Source: UBA1189 sp045612925
Lineage (GTDB): Bacteria > Bacteroidota > Bacteroidia > Bacteroidales > Bacteroidaceae
DNA length: 41,317 bases
Reading direction: 5' to 3'
Assembly: GCA_045612925.1 (NCBI GenBank)
Contig: JAZKZX010000029.1
Coordinates: 1-41,317 of the forward strand
Shown: in pieces, positions 22,201 to 30,437 of the stretch
Layout of the letters: every line of letters starts with the position of its first letter
Numbering within the stretch: position 1 is the first letter of the stretch
Position numbers and translations under genes: made by a program
The notes under the pieces: generated by a model
Database searches by the model: none
Told to the model about the DNA's origin: nothing
Seen by the model: the letters and a program-made list of their open reading frames with translations, nothing else

Positions 22201-23762
22201 CTCTTTTGACCGATGTGGCATTTAACCTTACTCCCACCGATGTAGACTACCGTTTTAAGGACTCTGTGCGATTTACGCCAGGAGTTATCCGCTTCGATGG
22301 TATTGAGGCTTTTGACATGCGTGAACAAAAGGCTATTCTAAACGGTGCAGTGACGCACAATGCCCTCAAGGACTTTGCTTACGACCTTGATGTGGATATT
22401 CAGAATGTGCTTGGCATAGACCTCCCCGATACGGGACACGACAATTTCTACACCACTATCTATGGTACTGGAGGTGTAAGGGTAAAGGGAAGTCCCACTA
22501 TGCCTCTTACGATAGAGGTGCAGGCACAGCCCGAGAAGGGCTCGCTCTTTGCCCTTAACTTGGCCAATCAGAACGTGTCGTCTAGCGAAGCATTTATAAC
22601 CTTCACCGACCATAGTAGTACACGTAATGTCCCCGTCAAGACAACTCCGTTGAGCGAGAGAAGACGCCGGAGAACACAAGTGGATAATAGCTCGTCGCTC
22701 AATTTGGATGTCACGGCACATGTTACTCCTGATGCAACGCTCAAGCTTGTGATGAATCAGGCTGTAGATGACCATATCAGTGTGTCGGGAAGTGGAGACC
22801 TTCAGATTAGCGTGCATGGTGATGATATTAACCTGTTTGGTACATATACCGTCGATAGAGGATTCTACCGATTGAGTTTGCAAGATGTTGTAAACAAGAA
22901 TTTCGATGTGATAAGCGGAAGTTCCGTTGCATTTGAGGGCGATCCTATGGCAGCTCGACTTGATATTACTGCACGTCATGTCGTGAACTATGTCCCCCTC
23001 CGAGATTTGAGCCCTGATATGACGGGTAATGTGCATGTTAACTGTCTGCTACGCATTGGTGGAACTCTCGAAGCTCCCATAGTGACCTTTGATCTCGAAC
23101 TACCACAAGGAACAGAAGAGGAGAAAGCCGTGTTGCGTAGCTACACGGGTACTGAAGAGCAGATGAATCTACAGTTTATTTATCTCTTGGGCTTGGGTAA
23201 GTTTTACACACCTGATATGGCGCAGAATACTGCTGCAGCTAACAATATGGAGTCATTGATCAGTTCTACCATATCGGGACAAATCAATAACTTGCTCTCT
23301 GGTATTATCAGCAATGAGAATTGGAATCTTGCAAGTAACATTCGTGCCGACAATATGATGACTGGCGCCAATGACTTGAATGGAGAGAACTGGGAGAATA
23401 TGGAGATTGAGGGTATCCTTGAGGGCCGCTTGCTCGATAATCGTCTGCTTATTAATGGAAACTTTGGCTATCGTGACAATCCGATGTATGCTACCAACTT
23501 TATTGGCGACTTTGATATACGCTACTTGCTCACAGGTGGCTTGAGTCTGAAGGGGTACAACAAGACCAATGATCGCTATTTTTCGAAGACCTCGCTCACT
23601 ACGCAGGGTGTCGGACTTGTTTTCCAGCGCGACTTTGACAGCCTGAAGCCACGCCGCAAGCGCAAGAGGAAGGAGAGCAAGATGTTAGAAACAATAGAGC
23701 TGACCGATTCAGTGATGAGCAACTCTAATAATATAGTAGAGGTAGAAGACACAAAGTATTAG
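19227..23762 (+). CDS. TamB-like translocation and assembly module protein
   Basis: A very large envelope protein (1511 aa from this GTG) with one N-terminal signal-anchor helix (YIQLVLSLVVMLIVGGSVLV), a long stretch of beta-strand repeats and a C-terminal TamB (DUF490) domain (about residues 1150-1480; INLFGTYTVDRGFYRLSLQDV, then FLEGRLLDNRLLINGNFGYRD-like strands). TamB proteins span the periplasm as a hydrophobic groove and help lipid transport to, or protein insertion in, the outer membrane. The start is uncertain: TTG at 19215 lies in the -7 box, so GTG 19227 is preferred, giving a nearly leaderless mRNA. The C-terminal basic tail (RRKRKRKESK) is a common feature of Bacteroidota homologues. 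Confidence 0.88.
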   Translation: MKKRRYIQLVLSLVVMLIVGGSVLVNSPRVQKRVSVILASELENRIGTQVGLGGVRWLFPNDLVIDSLVLNDQEGEQMLAVDRIAAKVEWMPLIRHRHLSVRNIRLFAPDINIYKDQGDSDYNFQFLIDAFASDKKEKESSRLSLRVNSLLVRHAKLRHRDGECSSADKFSPANLMVDDLSALLSLKMLSADSVSLIVRHLDLIERSGLEVDDLYFRLVANRQGATLANFHIGMPQSSLNLDTMWVAFNGIDSLFAVAQPSLYFKGGVLPSSYVAPADLRCLLPQLAGVNEKVYLGGYFVGSSSRASLKDVDVHTVHRDLVLRADAKVAWNDGVLDNLNASLHEATLKGGVWPLLEEQAPELYALIPDPLVCVGDMTLMGTLGYNSESTAVEVQVETAAGDIEASMLLEDGKYTIDFRGDSLNVARVIPESPLASTNLSLHTEGVFDEGCMTITDLLNRCEAEFPLVGSLTATATQTDLLGYEYDCITLNGDYAAGEYKAVATLDDLNGKLSLEAGYSTKGRLPRYTAKLIADSLNLHAMQLIDIHEQTTFSVQLDADLRGRDVDHVMGRIVVDSLAMHRSTGDYLIEEIAVYASDPKDKMISLKSDFMDATFRGELTYQSLVNSLFGHLHHSLPSLCQSKSHEHKYTSNLCLLNVGVYNTEPLRELFLLPISIDSKAQLEALINDVAGELKVTAMVPHLEYGDNTFRGVTLDCHSKDHGLDVYLGATLHNEESPTLTTSFVAQAADDIADLSVLWYCNPEGKFEGTFHTQAAFMLDEKGRIGVAIDADSTSATLNHSVWELDSFKLEVNADRILVDGLHFANGDMQHLSADGVIARQSADTLKVNFSNLDLGYLLSLVNLGGITFDGKVSGNANMANLYSEQPYVEGTLRAQDFAFCDGVMGDLNGNLHWNQDDARLLFEADVCEDPVHTSLIDGTVDLKRNELWIDIAADSLNVSFLNSLLKSFMRDIEGNASGNILVGGPMSAINLEGSLLTDVAFNLTPTDVDYRFKDSVRFTPGVIRFDGIEAFDMREQKAILNGAVTHNALKDFAYDLDVDIQNVLGIDLPDTGHDNFYTTIYGTGGVRVKGSPTMPLTIEVQAQPEKGSLFALNLANQNVSSSEAFITFTDHSSTRNVPVKTTPLSERRRRRTQVDNSSSLNLDVTAHVTPDATLKLVMNQAVDDHISVSGSGDLQISVHGDDINLFGTYTVDRGFYRLSLQDVVNKNFDVISGSSVAFEGDPMAARLDITARHVVNYVPLRDLSPDMTGNVHVNCLLRIGGTLEAPIVTFDLELPQGTEEEKAVLRSYTGTEEQMNLQFIYLLGLGKFYTPDMAQNTAAANNMESLISSTISGQINNLLSGIISNENWNLASNIRADNMMTGANDLNGENWENMEIEGILEGRLLDNRLLINGNFGYRDNPMYATNFIGDFDIRYLLTGGLSLKGYNKTNDRYFSKTSLTTQGVGLVFQRDFDSLKPRRKRKRKESKMLETIELTDSVMSNSNNIVEVEDTKY

Positions 23763-23832
23763 GTATATCCGTGATGTCGGTTTTTTGTAAGGTAAAGAGG
23801 AAAGTTAACGATACGAATATATTTTTTGACAA

Positions 23833-24804
23833 ATGAAGGATAATCAAACACAAGGTACACGCTGTCAGCGCTTTATGGCCGAGATGCGCTCTACCTATAA
23901 GTCGATGGATACGGAAGAGAAGTGGGACATCTGGGTAGTGCGCCCCATCGGATTCGTGGTGGCTTCTATCTGTCGTAGTCTGCACATACACCCCAATGCT
24001 ATTACCATTGTATCTATTATTTTCGGTGCAGCATCGGGCTATTTCTTCTTTCCGGGCAATACGGAGATGGTACTTATCGGTACACTGCTGCTCTTCTTTG
24101 CCAATACATTGGACAGTGCCGATGGACAGTTGGCACGTATGACCAAGCAATATACCATGTTGGGTCGTGTGCTTGATGGCTTTGCTGGCGATGTATGGTT
24201 CTTCTTCATCTATCTGTTTATCATGTTGCGCATGGCAGCAATGCCCATACCTTTTACCACGATGGAGTGGGGGTGGCTGTCATTTGTCTTAGTTCCCGTG
24301 TGTGGACTCATATTCCACTCTACCCAAACGACCCTTTCGGACTACTACCGCAATATACACATGCACTTCCTTGTAGGGCGCGACTACAGTGAATTGGTGC
24401 GTTCGTCAGATCTTACGGCCCGCCGCAAAGCCATCACCTCGTGGAGTGGCTGGTTTGAATGGATATGGCTATACTTCTATGCCGGATATACCCGTAAGCA
24501 GGAGCGACTGACTCCGCGACTTCAGCGACTGCTACAAGCGGTAGGGGAGCGTAAGACGAGTGAACTGCCCGAAGGTTTTCTCCGTGAGTTTCGTGCCAAG
24601 AGTTTGCCACTTATGCCCATGACCAATATATTGACCTTCAATTCGCGCTTCTTCGCATTGGTCATCTCCATGTTTCTCGGCATGCCGTGGATATACCTCT
24701 TCTACGAGATGGTGATACTTGTGGCTCTGTACCACTACATGCGCCACCGCCACGAGAAGATGTGCGATGAGATGTATCACAAATGGTTTGCCCATGAAAG
24801 CTAA
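23833..24804 (+). CDS. CDP-alcohol phosphatidyltransferase family protein
   Basis: A 323-aa multi-pass membrane enzyme that joins a CDP-activated lipid (usually CDP-diacylglycerol) to an alcohol, releasing CMP. The full signature DGx2ARx8Gx3Dx3D is present (DSADGQLAR then MLGRVLDGFAGD), with the metal-binding aspartates intact, starting near residue 95. The N-terminal YKSMDTEEKWDIWVVRPIGF and long C-terminal extension mark a Bacteroidales subtype. The alcohol substrate is unknown; inositol phosphate, glycerol phosphate or another head group is possible. It overlaps the next gene by 11 nt, starting a three-gene module, and follows tamB by 70 bp. Confidence 0.85.
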   Translation: MKDNQTQGTRCQRFMAEMRSTYKSMDTEEKWDIWVVRPIGFVVASICRSLHIHPNAITIVSIIFGAASGYFFFPGNTEMVLIGTLLLFFANTLDSADGQLARMTKQYTMLGRVLDGFAGDVWFFFIYLFIMLRMAAMPIPFTTMEWGWLSFVLVPVCGLIFHSTQTTLSDYYRNIHMHFLVGRDYSELVRSSDLTARRKAITSWSGWFEWIWLYFYAGYTRKQERLTPRLQRLLQAVGERKTSELPEGFLREFRAKSLPLMPMTNILTFNSRFFALVISMFLGMPWIYLFYEMVILVALYHYMRHRHEKMCDEMYHKWFAHES

Positions 24805-25786
24805 CTATCGCAACCTCTTCTTCCTTGTCGGTATTGCCCTATTGGTGGTAATGCTCTTCTCGCTCGACATGTCGTGGCACGAGATTTGGACCAATGTGTG
24901 CCGTGCTGGCTACTGGCTTCCCTTCAATATCGTGCTTTGGGCGGGCATCTACTTGATGAATGCCGCTTCGTGGTATGTCATCATCAATGATAAGGAGCAT
25001 GCTCGTGTGCCCTTCGGTGAGGTATACCGCCTTACTATCTCGGGTTATGTGCTCAACTATGTCACTCCGCTCGGTCTGCTGGGCGGCGAACCCTATCGTG
25101 TGATGGAGCTGGCTCCCTATGTGGGGAGTTCGAAGGCGGCATCGTCGGTCATCTTGTATTCGATGATGCATGTGTTCTCTCATTTCTGGTTCTGGCTATT
25201 GGGTGTAGTGCTTTTTCTTATAGTGTATCCTCTCGACTGGGGGATGGGCATCTTGTTGGGTGCGATAGCGCTCGTGTGCTTGCTTGTCATCTATTTCTTC
25301 ATGAAGGGTTACCGCAACGGCCTGGTCGTAAAGACACTTCATGTGCTTTCGCATATCCCCTATGTCAATCGTTGGTCTGTGCGCTTCTATGAGCGCCATG
25401 CCGAGGCGCTGCACCGTGTAGATACACAGATAGCCGCCCTGCATGCCCAGCATAAGCGCACCTTCTACCTCTCTCTGGGATTAGAGCTGTTGGCGCGTGT
25501 GATTAGCAGTTTGGAGATTTATGTGCTGATGCGCATTCTCACGCCCGATGTGACCGTAGTAGATAGTATTCTCATCATGGTGTTCTCCTCTCTGTTCAGC
25601 AATCTGATGTTCTTCATGCCCATGCAGATTGGGGCGCGTGAGGGTAGCATTGCTTTGGTGTCGGAACGCCTGCATCTCACTGCGGGGTACGGACTCTTTA
25701 CGGGTATCCTGTGCCGCTTGCGCGAGTTGTGCTGGATAGTCATCGGGCTTATATTAATAAAGGTAAAGGGACATAAACATGAATAA
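24794..25786 (+). CDS. Flippase-like membrane protein (LPG_synthase_TM / UPF0104 family)
   Basis: A 330-aa protein with about eight transmembrane helices. The diagnostic block YVLNYVTPLGLLGGEPYRV (about residues 95-113) and the later FFMPMQIGAREGS loop identify the family that includes the membrane half of MprF lysyl-phosphatidylglycerol synthase and YbhN; such proteins flip or bind lipids. I chose the ATG at 24794, where MKANYRNLFFLVGIA begins a normal first helix; the frame upstream overlaps the phosphatidyltransferase too far. Overlaps of 11 nt upstream and 8 nt downstream tie it to its neighbours; it may transfer the lipid made by the phosphatidyltransferase. Confidence 0.85.
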   Translation: MKANYRNLFFLVGIALLVVMLFSLDMSWHEIWTNVCRAGYWLPFNIVLWAGIYLMNAASWYVIINDKEHARVPFGEVYRLTISGYVLNYVTPLGLLGGEPYRVMELAPYVGSSKAASSVILYSMMHVFSHFWFWLLGVVLFLIVYPLDWGMGILLGAIALVCLLVIYFFMKGYRNGLVVKTLHVLSHIPYVNRWSVRFYERHAEALHRVDTQIAALHAQHKRTFYLSLGLELLARVISSLEIYVLMRILTPDVTVVDSILIMVFSSLFSNLMFFMPMQIGAREGSIALVSERLHLTAGYGLFTGILCRLRELCWIVIGLILIKVKGHKHE

Positions 25787-26474
25787 TATCAAAGGCATCA
25801 TCTTTGACTATGGTGGCACGCTCGACACGAATGGCGTGCATTGGTTTCATATTTTCCGTAAGGTATATGCTGTGCATCTGCCGCAGATTACCGAAGAGCG
25901 TCTGCGCGAGGCCTATGTCTATGGCGAGCGCTACTTGGCTACGCATCGTGTGATCGAGCCTGCCGATGACTTCTTGGCTATGCTCCGAAAGAAGGTGGCC
26001 ATACAGCTCTCGGCATTGGGCGTCGAGGATGAGGCGCTGACGAAGAGGATTGCTACCGCGTGTGATGACATTGTGCGCACCCATATGGAGGCTACGCGCG
26101 AGGTCCTCGATGCATTGGCTATGCGATATCCTATGGTATTGGTGTCAAACTTCTATGGCAATATACAGGCGGTGCTCGCTTCGTATGGGCTTGATGGCTA
26201 TTTCAAGGAGATTGTAGAGTCGGCCGTGGTAGGCATACGCAAGCCCAATCCGCAGATCTTTGCATTGGGCGTTGAGGCGCTCGGCATGCAGCCCGAGGAG
26301 GTGATTGTTGTGGGCGACTCGTACGGCAAGGATATGGCTCCTGCGCACAGCATAGGCTGCCATACCGTATGGATTAAGGGGCAAGGGTGGGATGCTACCG
26401 ATGAGCCTGCCGATACCTCATGTGCCGGGCATATCATCACTGCGCTGTCTCAAGTGCTGGAGGTGCTGGGGTGA
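25779..26474 (+). CDS. HAD-superfamily hydrolase
   Basis: A 231-aa cytosolic phosphatase-type protein. HAD motif I is DYGGTLD (residues 10-16), with the nucleophile aspartate; a helical cap follows (about residues 18-100); motif II is VLVSNF, motif III has the lysine in GIRKPNPQIF, and motif IV is VVGDSYGKD with paired acidic residues. Substrate unknown; its 8-nt overlap with the flippase-like gene suggests it removes a phosphate from a precursor or product of the lipid pathway of the two genes before it. A terminator follows after the AT-rich repeats. Confidence 0.87.
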   Translation: MNNIKGIIFDYGGTLDTNGVHWFHIFRKVYAVHLPQITEERLREAYVYGERYLATHRVIEPADDFLAMLRKKVAIQLSALGVEDEALTKRIATACDDIVRTHMEATREVLDALAMRYPMVLVSNFYGNIQAVLASYGLDGYFKEIVESAVVGIRKPNPQIFALGVEALGMQPEEVIVVGDSYGKDMAPAHSIGCHTVWIKGQGWDATDEPADTSCAGHIITALSQVLEVLG

Positions 26475-26488
26475 TAGGTGCATTTGGT

Positions 26489-26554
26489 GTGGTATATAAT
26501 AATGCTTATAAATATAAATAAAGTGGTATATAATGATGCCTATATATATAAATA
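26489..26554 (+). repeat. Two imperfect 32-bp direct repeats, period 34
   Basis: 26489-26520 and 26523-26554 match at 29 of 32 positions (GTGGTATATAATAATGC... and GTGGTATATAATGATGC...). AT-rich, between a HAD gene and the convergent terminator. Role unknown. Confidence 0.7.
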
Positions 26555-26562
26555 GGTGTAAT

Positions 26563-26595
26563 AGAAAAAGGAGGACTTGCGGTCCTCCTTTTTCT
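26563..26595. terminator. Bidirectional terminator between the HAD gene and rsmG
   Basis: A 14-bp perfect stem (AGAAAAAGGAGGAC with GTCCTCCTTTTTCT) with a 5-nt loop; A-tract and T-tract on either side serve both strands. It lies between the convergent HAD hydrolase and rsmG genes. Confidence 0.92.
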
Positions 26596-26622
26596 TTATC
26601 TATGCGTAGGGGTTGAATACCC

Positions 26623-27246
26623 TTACTTGATGGTCACATATACCACCTTCTTCTCGGCGAAGTAGGGCTCGCGGAAGTAGTCCTTCAGGTCGGTCATCTC
26701 CACGATGTGCTTGTAGGCACGGGTCTCGTGTTGCAGCTCACCACCCTTGAGGCAGAAGAGTCCGTTGGGGTAGCTGTTGCGCTGCTCTTTGGAGATATTT
26801 TTGCGACATATCTTCAGCAGGTCCTCAAGAGGCATCACGGCTCGGCTCACGGCAAAGTCGAATAGTCCCTTCTCTTCTTCGCAGCGGCAGTGGCGTAGGG
26901 TGACATTCTCCAATCCTATGCTTTGCGCCACCTCGGTAGCCACGCGTATCTTCTTGCCGATGCTGTCGACCAGGTGAAACTGCACCTCGGGGAACATGAT
27001 GGCCAAGGGTATACCCGGGAATCCGCCACCCGTGCCGATGTCGAGGATGCGGCTTCCGGGAGTGAAGCGCACCACCTTGGCTATACCCAACGAGTGCAGC
27101 ACATGGTGCTCGTAGAGGTTCTCGATATCTTTGCGTGAGATGACATTGATTTTCGAGTTCCAGTCGGTATACAGGTCATAGAGTGCCGCAAACTGCTCCT
27201 GCTGGCGCTTGGTGAGGTTGGGGAAGTACTTGAGTATCGTCTGCAT
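26623..27246 (-). CDS. rsmG: 16S rRNA (guanine-N7) methyltransferase RsmG
   Basis: RsmG (GidB) methylates G527 of 16S rRNA using S-adenosylmethionine. The 207-aa protein has the full signature: YDLYTDWNSKINVISRKDIE, the SAM-binding LDIGTGGGFPGIPLAI (about residues 70-85), VDSIGKKI, and FDFAVSRAV. Length and motifs are normal. It follows rpiB with 2 nt between stop and start, so it is the last gene of the leftward group; the terminator at 26563 ends the transcript. Confidence 0.96.
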   Translation of the reverse strand: MQTILKYFPNLTKRQQEQFAALYDLYTDWNSKINVISRKDIENLYEHHVLHSLGIAKVVRFTPGSRILDIGTGGGFPGIPLAIMFPEVQFHLVDSIGKKIRVATEVAQSIGLENVTLRHCRCEEEKGLFDFAVSRAVMPLEDLLKICRKNISKEQRNSYPNGLFCLKGGELQHETRAYKHIVEMTDLKDYFREPYFAEKKVVYVTIK

Positions 27247-27248
27247 AG

Positions 27249-27689
27249 TTACTTGCGTACGGGAATCTTGTCAATGCGTGCTTGGTGGCGTCCACCCTCA
27301 AAGTCGGTTGAGAAGAACTCCTCCATGATGTCTGCTGCTGTGTTTGTGTCGATGTATCGGCCGGGCATTACGAGCACATTGGCATCGTTGTGCAGGCGGG
27401 TCATGTGTGCAATCTCGGGCATCCATACCAGTGCGGCTCTGATGCCTTGGTGCTTGTTGAGTGTCATTGATATGCCCTCGCCGCTGCCGCAGATGGCGAT
27501 ACCGGGATAGCACTCGCCAGCCTCTACGGCTTCAGCCAGTGCATGGGCAAAGTCGGGGTAGTCGCAGCTATCGGTGCTGTAGGTACCGAAGTCCTTGTAT
27601 TCCCAACCCTTGGCGGTGAGCCATTGCTTTACATATTCTTTCAGTTCGTAGCCTGCGTGGTCGCTGGCAAGACCAATTGTTTTCATCAT
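27249..27689 (-). CDS. rpiB: Ribose-5-phosphate isomerase B
   Basis: RpiB interconverts ribulose-5-phosphate and ribose-5-phosphate in the pentose phosphate pathway. The 146-aa protein shows IGLASDHAGYELKEY (phosphate binding), DYPDFAHALA, the catalytic cysteine in AICGSGEGISM (about residue 71), and LHNDANVLVMPGRY. It lies between rsmG and transketolase, another pentose phosphate enzyme, which fits shared regulation. A second in-frame ATG follows immediately (MM start), so the exact first residue is uncertain by one codon. Confidence 0.95.
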   Translation of the reverse strand: MMKTIGLASDHAGYELKEYVKQWLTAKGWEYKDFGTYSTDSCDYPDFAHALAEAVEAGECYPGIAICGSGEGISMTLNKHQGIRAALVWMPEIAHMTRLHNDANVLVMPGRYIDTNTAADIMEEFFSTDFEGGRHQARIDKIPVRK

Positions 27690-27713
27690 AGTGTTGATAT
27701 GTTATAAAGTATA

Positions 27714-27743
27714 CCCACCCCTTCCTTATCAGGGTAGGGTGGG
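27714..27743 (-). other. Stem-loop between transketolase and rpiB
   Basis: CCCACCC (27714-27720) pairs with GGGTGGG (27737-27743) around a 16-nt loop, in the 67-bp gap between tkt and rpiB. No U-run follows on the minus strand, so it may tune read-through or mRNA stability rather than end transcription. Confidence 0.45.
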
Positions 27744-27756
27744 CATATGTTGGTTA

Positions 27757-29766
27757 TTAGAGCATTGCTTTCACTTGGTTGTATACATTCTCTGCGGTGA
27801 AGCCGAACTTCTCGTCAAGCACTTTGTAGGGAGCCGAGTAGCCGAAGTGGTCGAGACCGAATACCTTACCATTGGCACCTACAAGGCCCTCCAAGTTGAC
27901 GGGCAGACCTGCGGTGAGACCGAATACCTTGGCACCTGTGGGGATTACGCTCTCCTGGTACTCTTTGCTTTGGCTGCGGAAGAGTCCTTCAGAAGGAACG
28001 CTCACGATGCGTACCTTCACGCCATCCTTGCGGAGTAGCTCGGCGCCATCCACGAGTGTTGACACCTCTGAACCTGAAGCCACGAGGATAACATCGGGGT
28101 TCTCATCAGCGCCAGCGATGGTGTATGCGCCCTTGGTAGCCTGTTCGTAGTCGGTACCTTCGGGGAGGTTCTTTACGGTTTGGCGTGAGAAGATGAGTCC
28201 GGTAGGAGTATCCATGTTCTCCATAGCCATGCGCCAGCATACGGTAGTCTCGTTTACATCGGCGGGGCGGAGCACGAGCATAGAGTTCTTGCCCTTATGG
28301 TTTTTGAGTTTCTCCATGAGGCGGATCTGTGCCTCTTGCTCTACGGGCTCGTGGGTAGGACCGTCCTCACCTACGCGGAAGGCGTCGTGTGACCAGATGA
28401 ACTTCACGGGCAGCTGCATGAGGGCAGCCATACGGATGGCGGGCTTCATATAGTCAGAGAATACGAAGAAGGTACCGCATGCTGCGAGCACGCCACCATG
28501 TAGTGCCATACCGATGCAGCAGCATGCCATGGTGAGCTCGGCTACGCCGGGCTGTAGGAAGGCTCCGCTGAAGTCGCCCTTGACGAAGGCGTGTGTCTTC
28601 TTGAGGAAGCCGTCGGTCTTGTCAGAGTTAGAGAGGTCGGCAGAGGCTACGATCATGTTCTCTACCTTGGTGGCGAGGAGGCTGAGCACATTGGCCGAAG
28701 CGTTGCGGGTGGGGTCGCCAGCTTTCTGCTGGATAGAGTCCCAGTCGATAGCGGGGAGCTTGCCGGCAAACCACTCTGCCATCTTCACGGCGAGGTCGGG
28801 GTTAGCGGCAGCCCAAGCAGCCTTGGCGGCATACTTCTCGGCCATGATCTTCTCGAGTTCGGCAGCACGCTTGTCGTAGATTTCCTGCACTTCGGGGAAG
28901 ATTTGGAAGGGGTTCTCGAGGTCACCACCGAGGTTCTTGATGGTGTTTACATAGGCATCGCCACCGAGGGGAGCGCCGTGTGTGGCACAGTTGTTTTCGT
29001 AGCTGCTGCCGTCGGCCTTGCGTGCACCCTTACCCATGATGGTCTTACCGATGATGAGTGTGGGGCGCTCTTTCTCTGCCTTTGCTTCGGTGAGTGCTGC
29101 GCGTATCTCGTCGGCGTCGTTACCGTTGATGGTGATTACCTTCCAGTTCCACGCCTCATATTTCTTGGCTACATCTTCGCATGTCACCTCGCTGCATGCG
29201 GTAGAGAGCTGTACATCGTTGCTGTCATAGAACATGATGAGGTTGTCCAGTCCGAGGTGGCCTGCGATGCGGCCTGCGCCCTGTGAAATCTCCTCCTGGA
29301 TACCACCGTCAGAGATGAAGGCGTAGATGGTTTGGTTCATCACCTCGCCCAATCGTGCCTTGAGGAACTTGGCGGCGATGGCAGCACCTACGGCATAGGC
29401 ATGTCCCTGTCCGAGGGGGCCCGATGAGTTCTCGATGCCTCGTGCGATGTCAAATTCTGGGTGTCCAGGTGTGGGGCTTCCCCATTGGCGGAACTGCTTC
29501 AGGTCCTCAATAGAGTACTTGCCGGTCAGTGCCAACTGTGCATAGAGCATGGGCGACATGTGGCCGGGATCGAGGAAGAAGCGGTCGCGACCCTCCCAGA
29601 AGGGGTTCTTGGGGTCATACTCGAGGAACTCGCTATAGAGTACATTGATAAAGTCGGCACCGCCCATTGCGCCACCGGGGTGGCCAGACTTTGCCTTTTC
29701 TACCATAGCGACAGCGAGGATACGGATGTTATCCGCCGCTTTGTTCATAAGATCTTTGTTGTTCAT
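27757..29766 (-). CDS. tkt: Transketolase
   Basis: Transketolase moves two-carbon units between sugar phosphates with thiamine diphosphate. The 669-aa protein has the normal length and three domains: KSGHPGGAMGGADF and the cofactor motif FISDGGIQEEISQGAG (canonical GDG is SDG here) in the N-terminal domain, the conserved VGEDGPTHEPVEQ with the catalytic glutamate in the pyrimidine domain (about residue 410-450), and a C-terminal domain ending in the LDHFGYSAPYKVL sequence. It is followed by rpiB in the same direction. It starts 33 bp after the OmpH-like gene, so these genes may share a transcript. Confidence 0.96.
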   Translation of the reverse strand: MNNKDLMNKAADNIRILAVAMVEKAKSGHPGGAMGGADFINVLYSEFLEYDPKNPFWEGRDRFFLDPGHMSPMLYAQLALTGKYSIEDLKQFRQWGSPTPGHPEFDIARGIENSSGPLGQGHAYAVGAAIAAKFLKARLGEVMNQTIYAFISDGGIQEEISQGAGRIAGHLGLDNLIMFYDSNDVQLSTACSEVTCEDVAKKYEAWNWKVITINGNDADEIRAALTEAKAEKERPTLIIGKTIMGKGARKADGSSYENNCATHGAPLGGDAYVNTIKNLGGDLENPFQIFPEVQEIYDKRAAELEKIMAEKYAAKAAWAAANPDLAVKMAEWFAGKLPAIDWDSIQQKAGDPTRNASANVLSLLATKVENMIVASADLSNSDKTDGFLKKTHAFVKGDFSGAFLQPGVAELTMACCCIGMALHGGVLAACGTFFVFSDYMKPAIRMAALMQLPVKFIWSHDAFRVGEDGPTHEPVEQEAQIRLMEKLKNHKGKNSMLVLRPADVNETTVCWRMAMENMDTPTGLIFSRQTVKNLPEGTDYEQATKGAYTIAGADENPDVILVASGSEVSTLVDGAELLRKDGVKVRIVSVPSEGLFRSQSKEYQESVIPTGAKVFGLTAGLPVNLEGLVGANGKVFGLDHFGYSAPYKVLDEKFGFTAENVYNQVKAML

Positions 29767-29799
29767 GACTTAAACGATATTTTATGTATTATTTTATTG

Positions 29800-30396
29800 T
29801 TATTTCTTCTTTCCGTACTTTGCGTGACGCTCGTTCAGCCCATCGATGATCTCTTGGGTGATGTTCATCGCATAGTCGATGTAGAGGATGTTGTCTCCGA
29901 TGCGGCTCAAGATGATGTTGTATCCGTGTGTCTTGTTGTATTCACGGATGTATGCATTGATGGAGTCGCGGAAGAGTACGCTATTCTTGTTGTTCTCTAT
30001 CATCAGTTCGTTGGTCAGTCGCTCCTGCAGTAGTTCCAGGTCCTCGCGCTGTTTGATGAGTCGCGCACGCTCTGCCTCTGCGCGTTCAACGGACACGAAG
30101 GCGTTATTGTTCAGCTTGCGCTCAAAGTCCTCGTACTCTGCCTGCCACTTCTGTGCTTTCTCGCTGATGGTGGTGCGTGCATGCTCGTCCTTGCGTATCA
30201 TCTCTTCGTTGAGCTCTACCCAAAGGTTGTAGTTGGTGAGCAGGGTGTCGATGTCGACATAGGCTATTTTGATTGCCGGCACGCTATCGTAGACGATGTG
30301 GGTCACGGCGGGTTGCGGTGTATTGTGGCACTGGGTGAATGTCAGTACTGCGAGTGTGGCACAGAGTGTGCCGAAGATTGTCTTGATACTTCTCAT
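29800..30396 (-). CDS. OmpH/Skp-family periplasmic protein with lipoprotein signal
   Basis: A 198-aa protein with a lipoprotein-type signal peptide (hydrophobic stretch, lipobox LTFTQC, cysteine at about residue 23) and an OmpH/Skp domain: IAYVDIDTLLTNYN, a long charged coiled coil (residues 60-140), and the C-terminal ILYIDYAMNITQEIIDGLN. Skp-like proteins chaperone outer-membrane proteins; a lipid anchor on one is less usual. An alternative start at the ATG at 30441 overlaps the previous stop by 4 nt and would add 15 residues; I prefer 30396 because it gives a compact signal peptide. Confidence 0.82.
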   Translation of the reverse strand: MRSIKTIFGTLCATLAVLTFTQCHNTPQPAVTHIVYDSVPAIKIAYVDIDTLLTNYNLWVELNEEMIRKDEHARTTISEKAQKWQAEYEDFERKLNNNAFVSVERAEAERARLIKQREDLELLQERLTNELMIENNKNSVLFRDSINAYIREYNKTHGYNIILSRIGDNILYIDYAMNITQEIIDGLNERHAKYGKKK

Positions 30397-30437
30397 TGCG
30401 TTGTATGCTTGTTTTTTTTGTTTCTGTCTGGTTGTGG

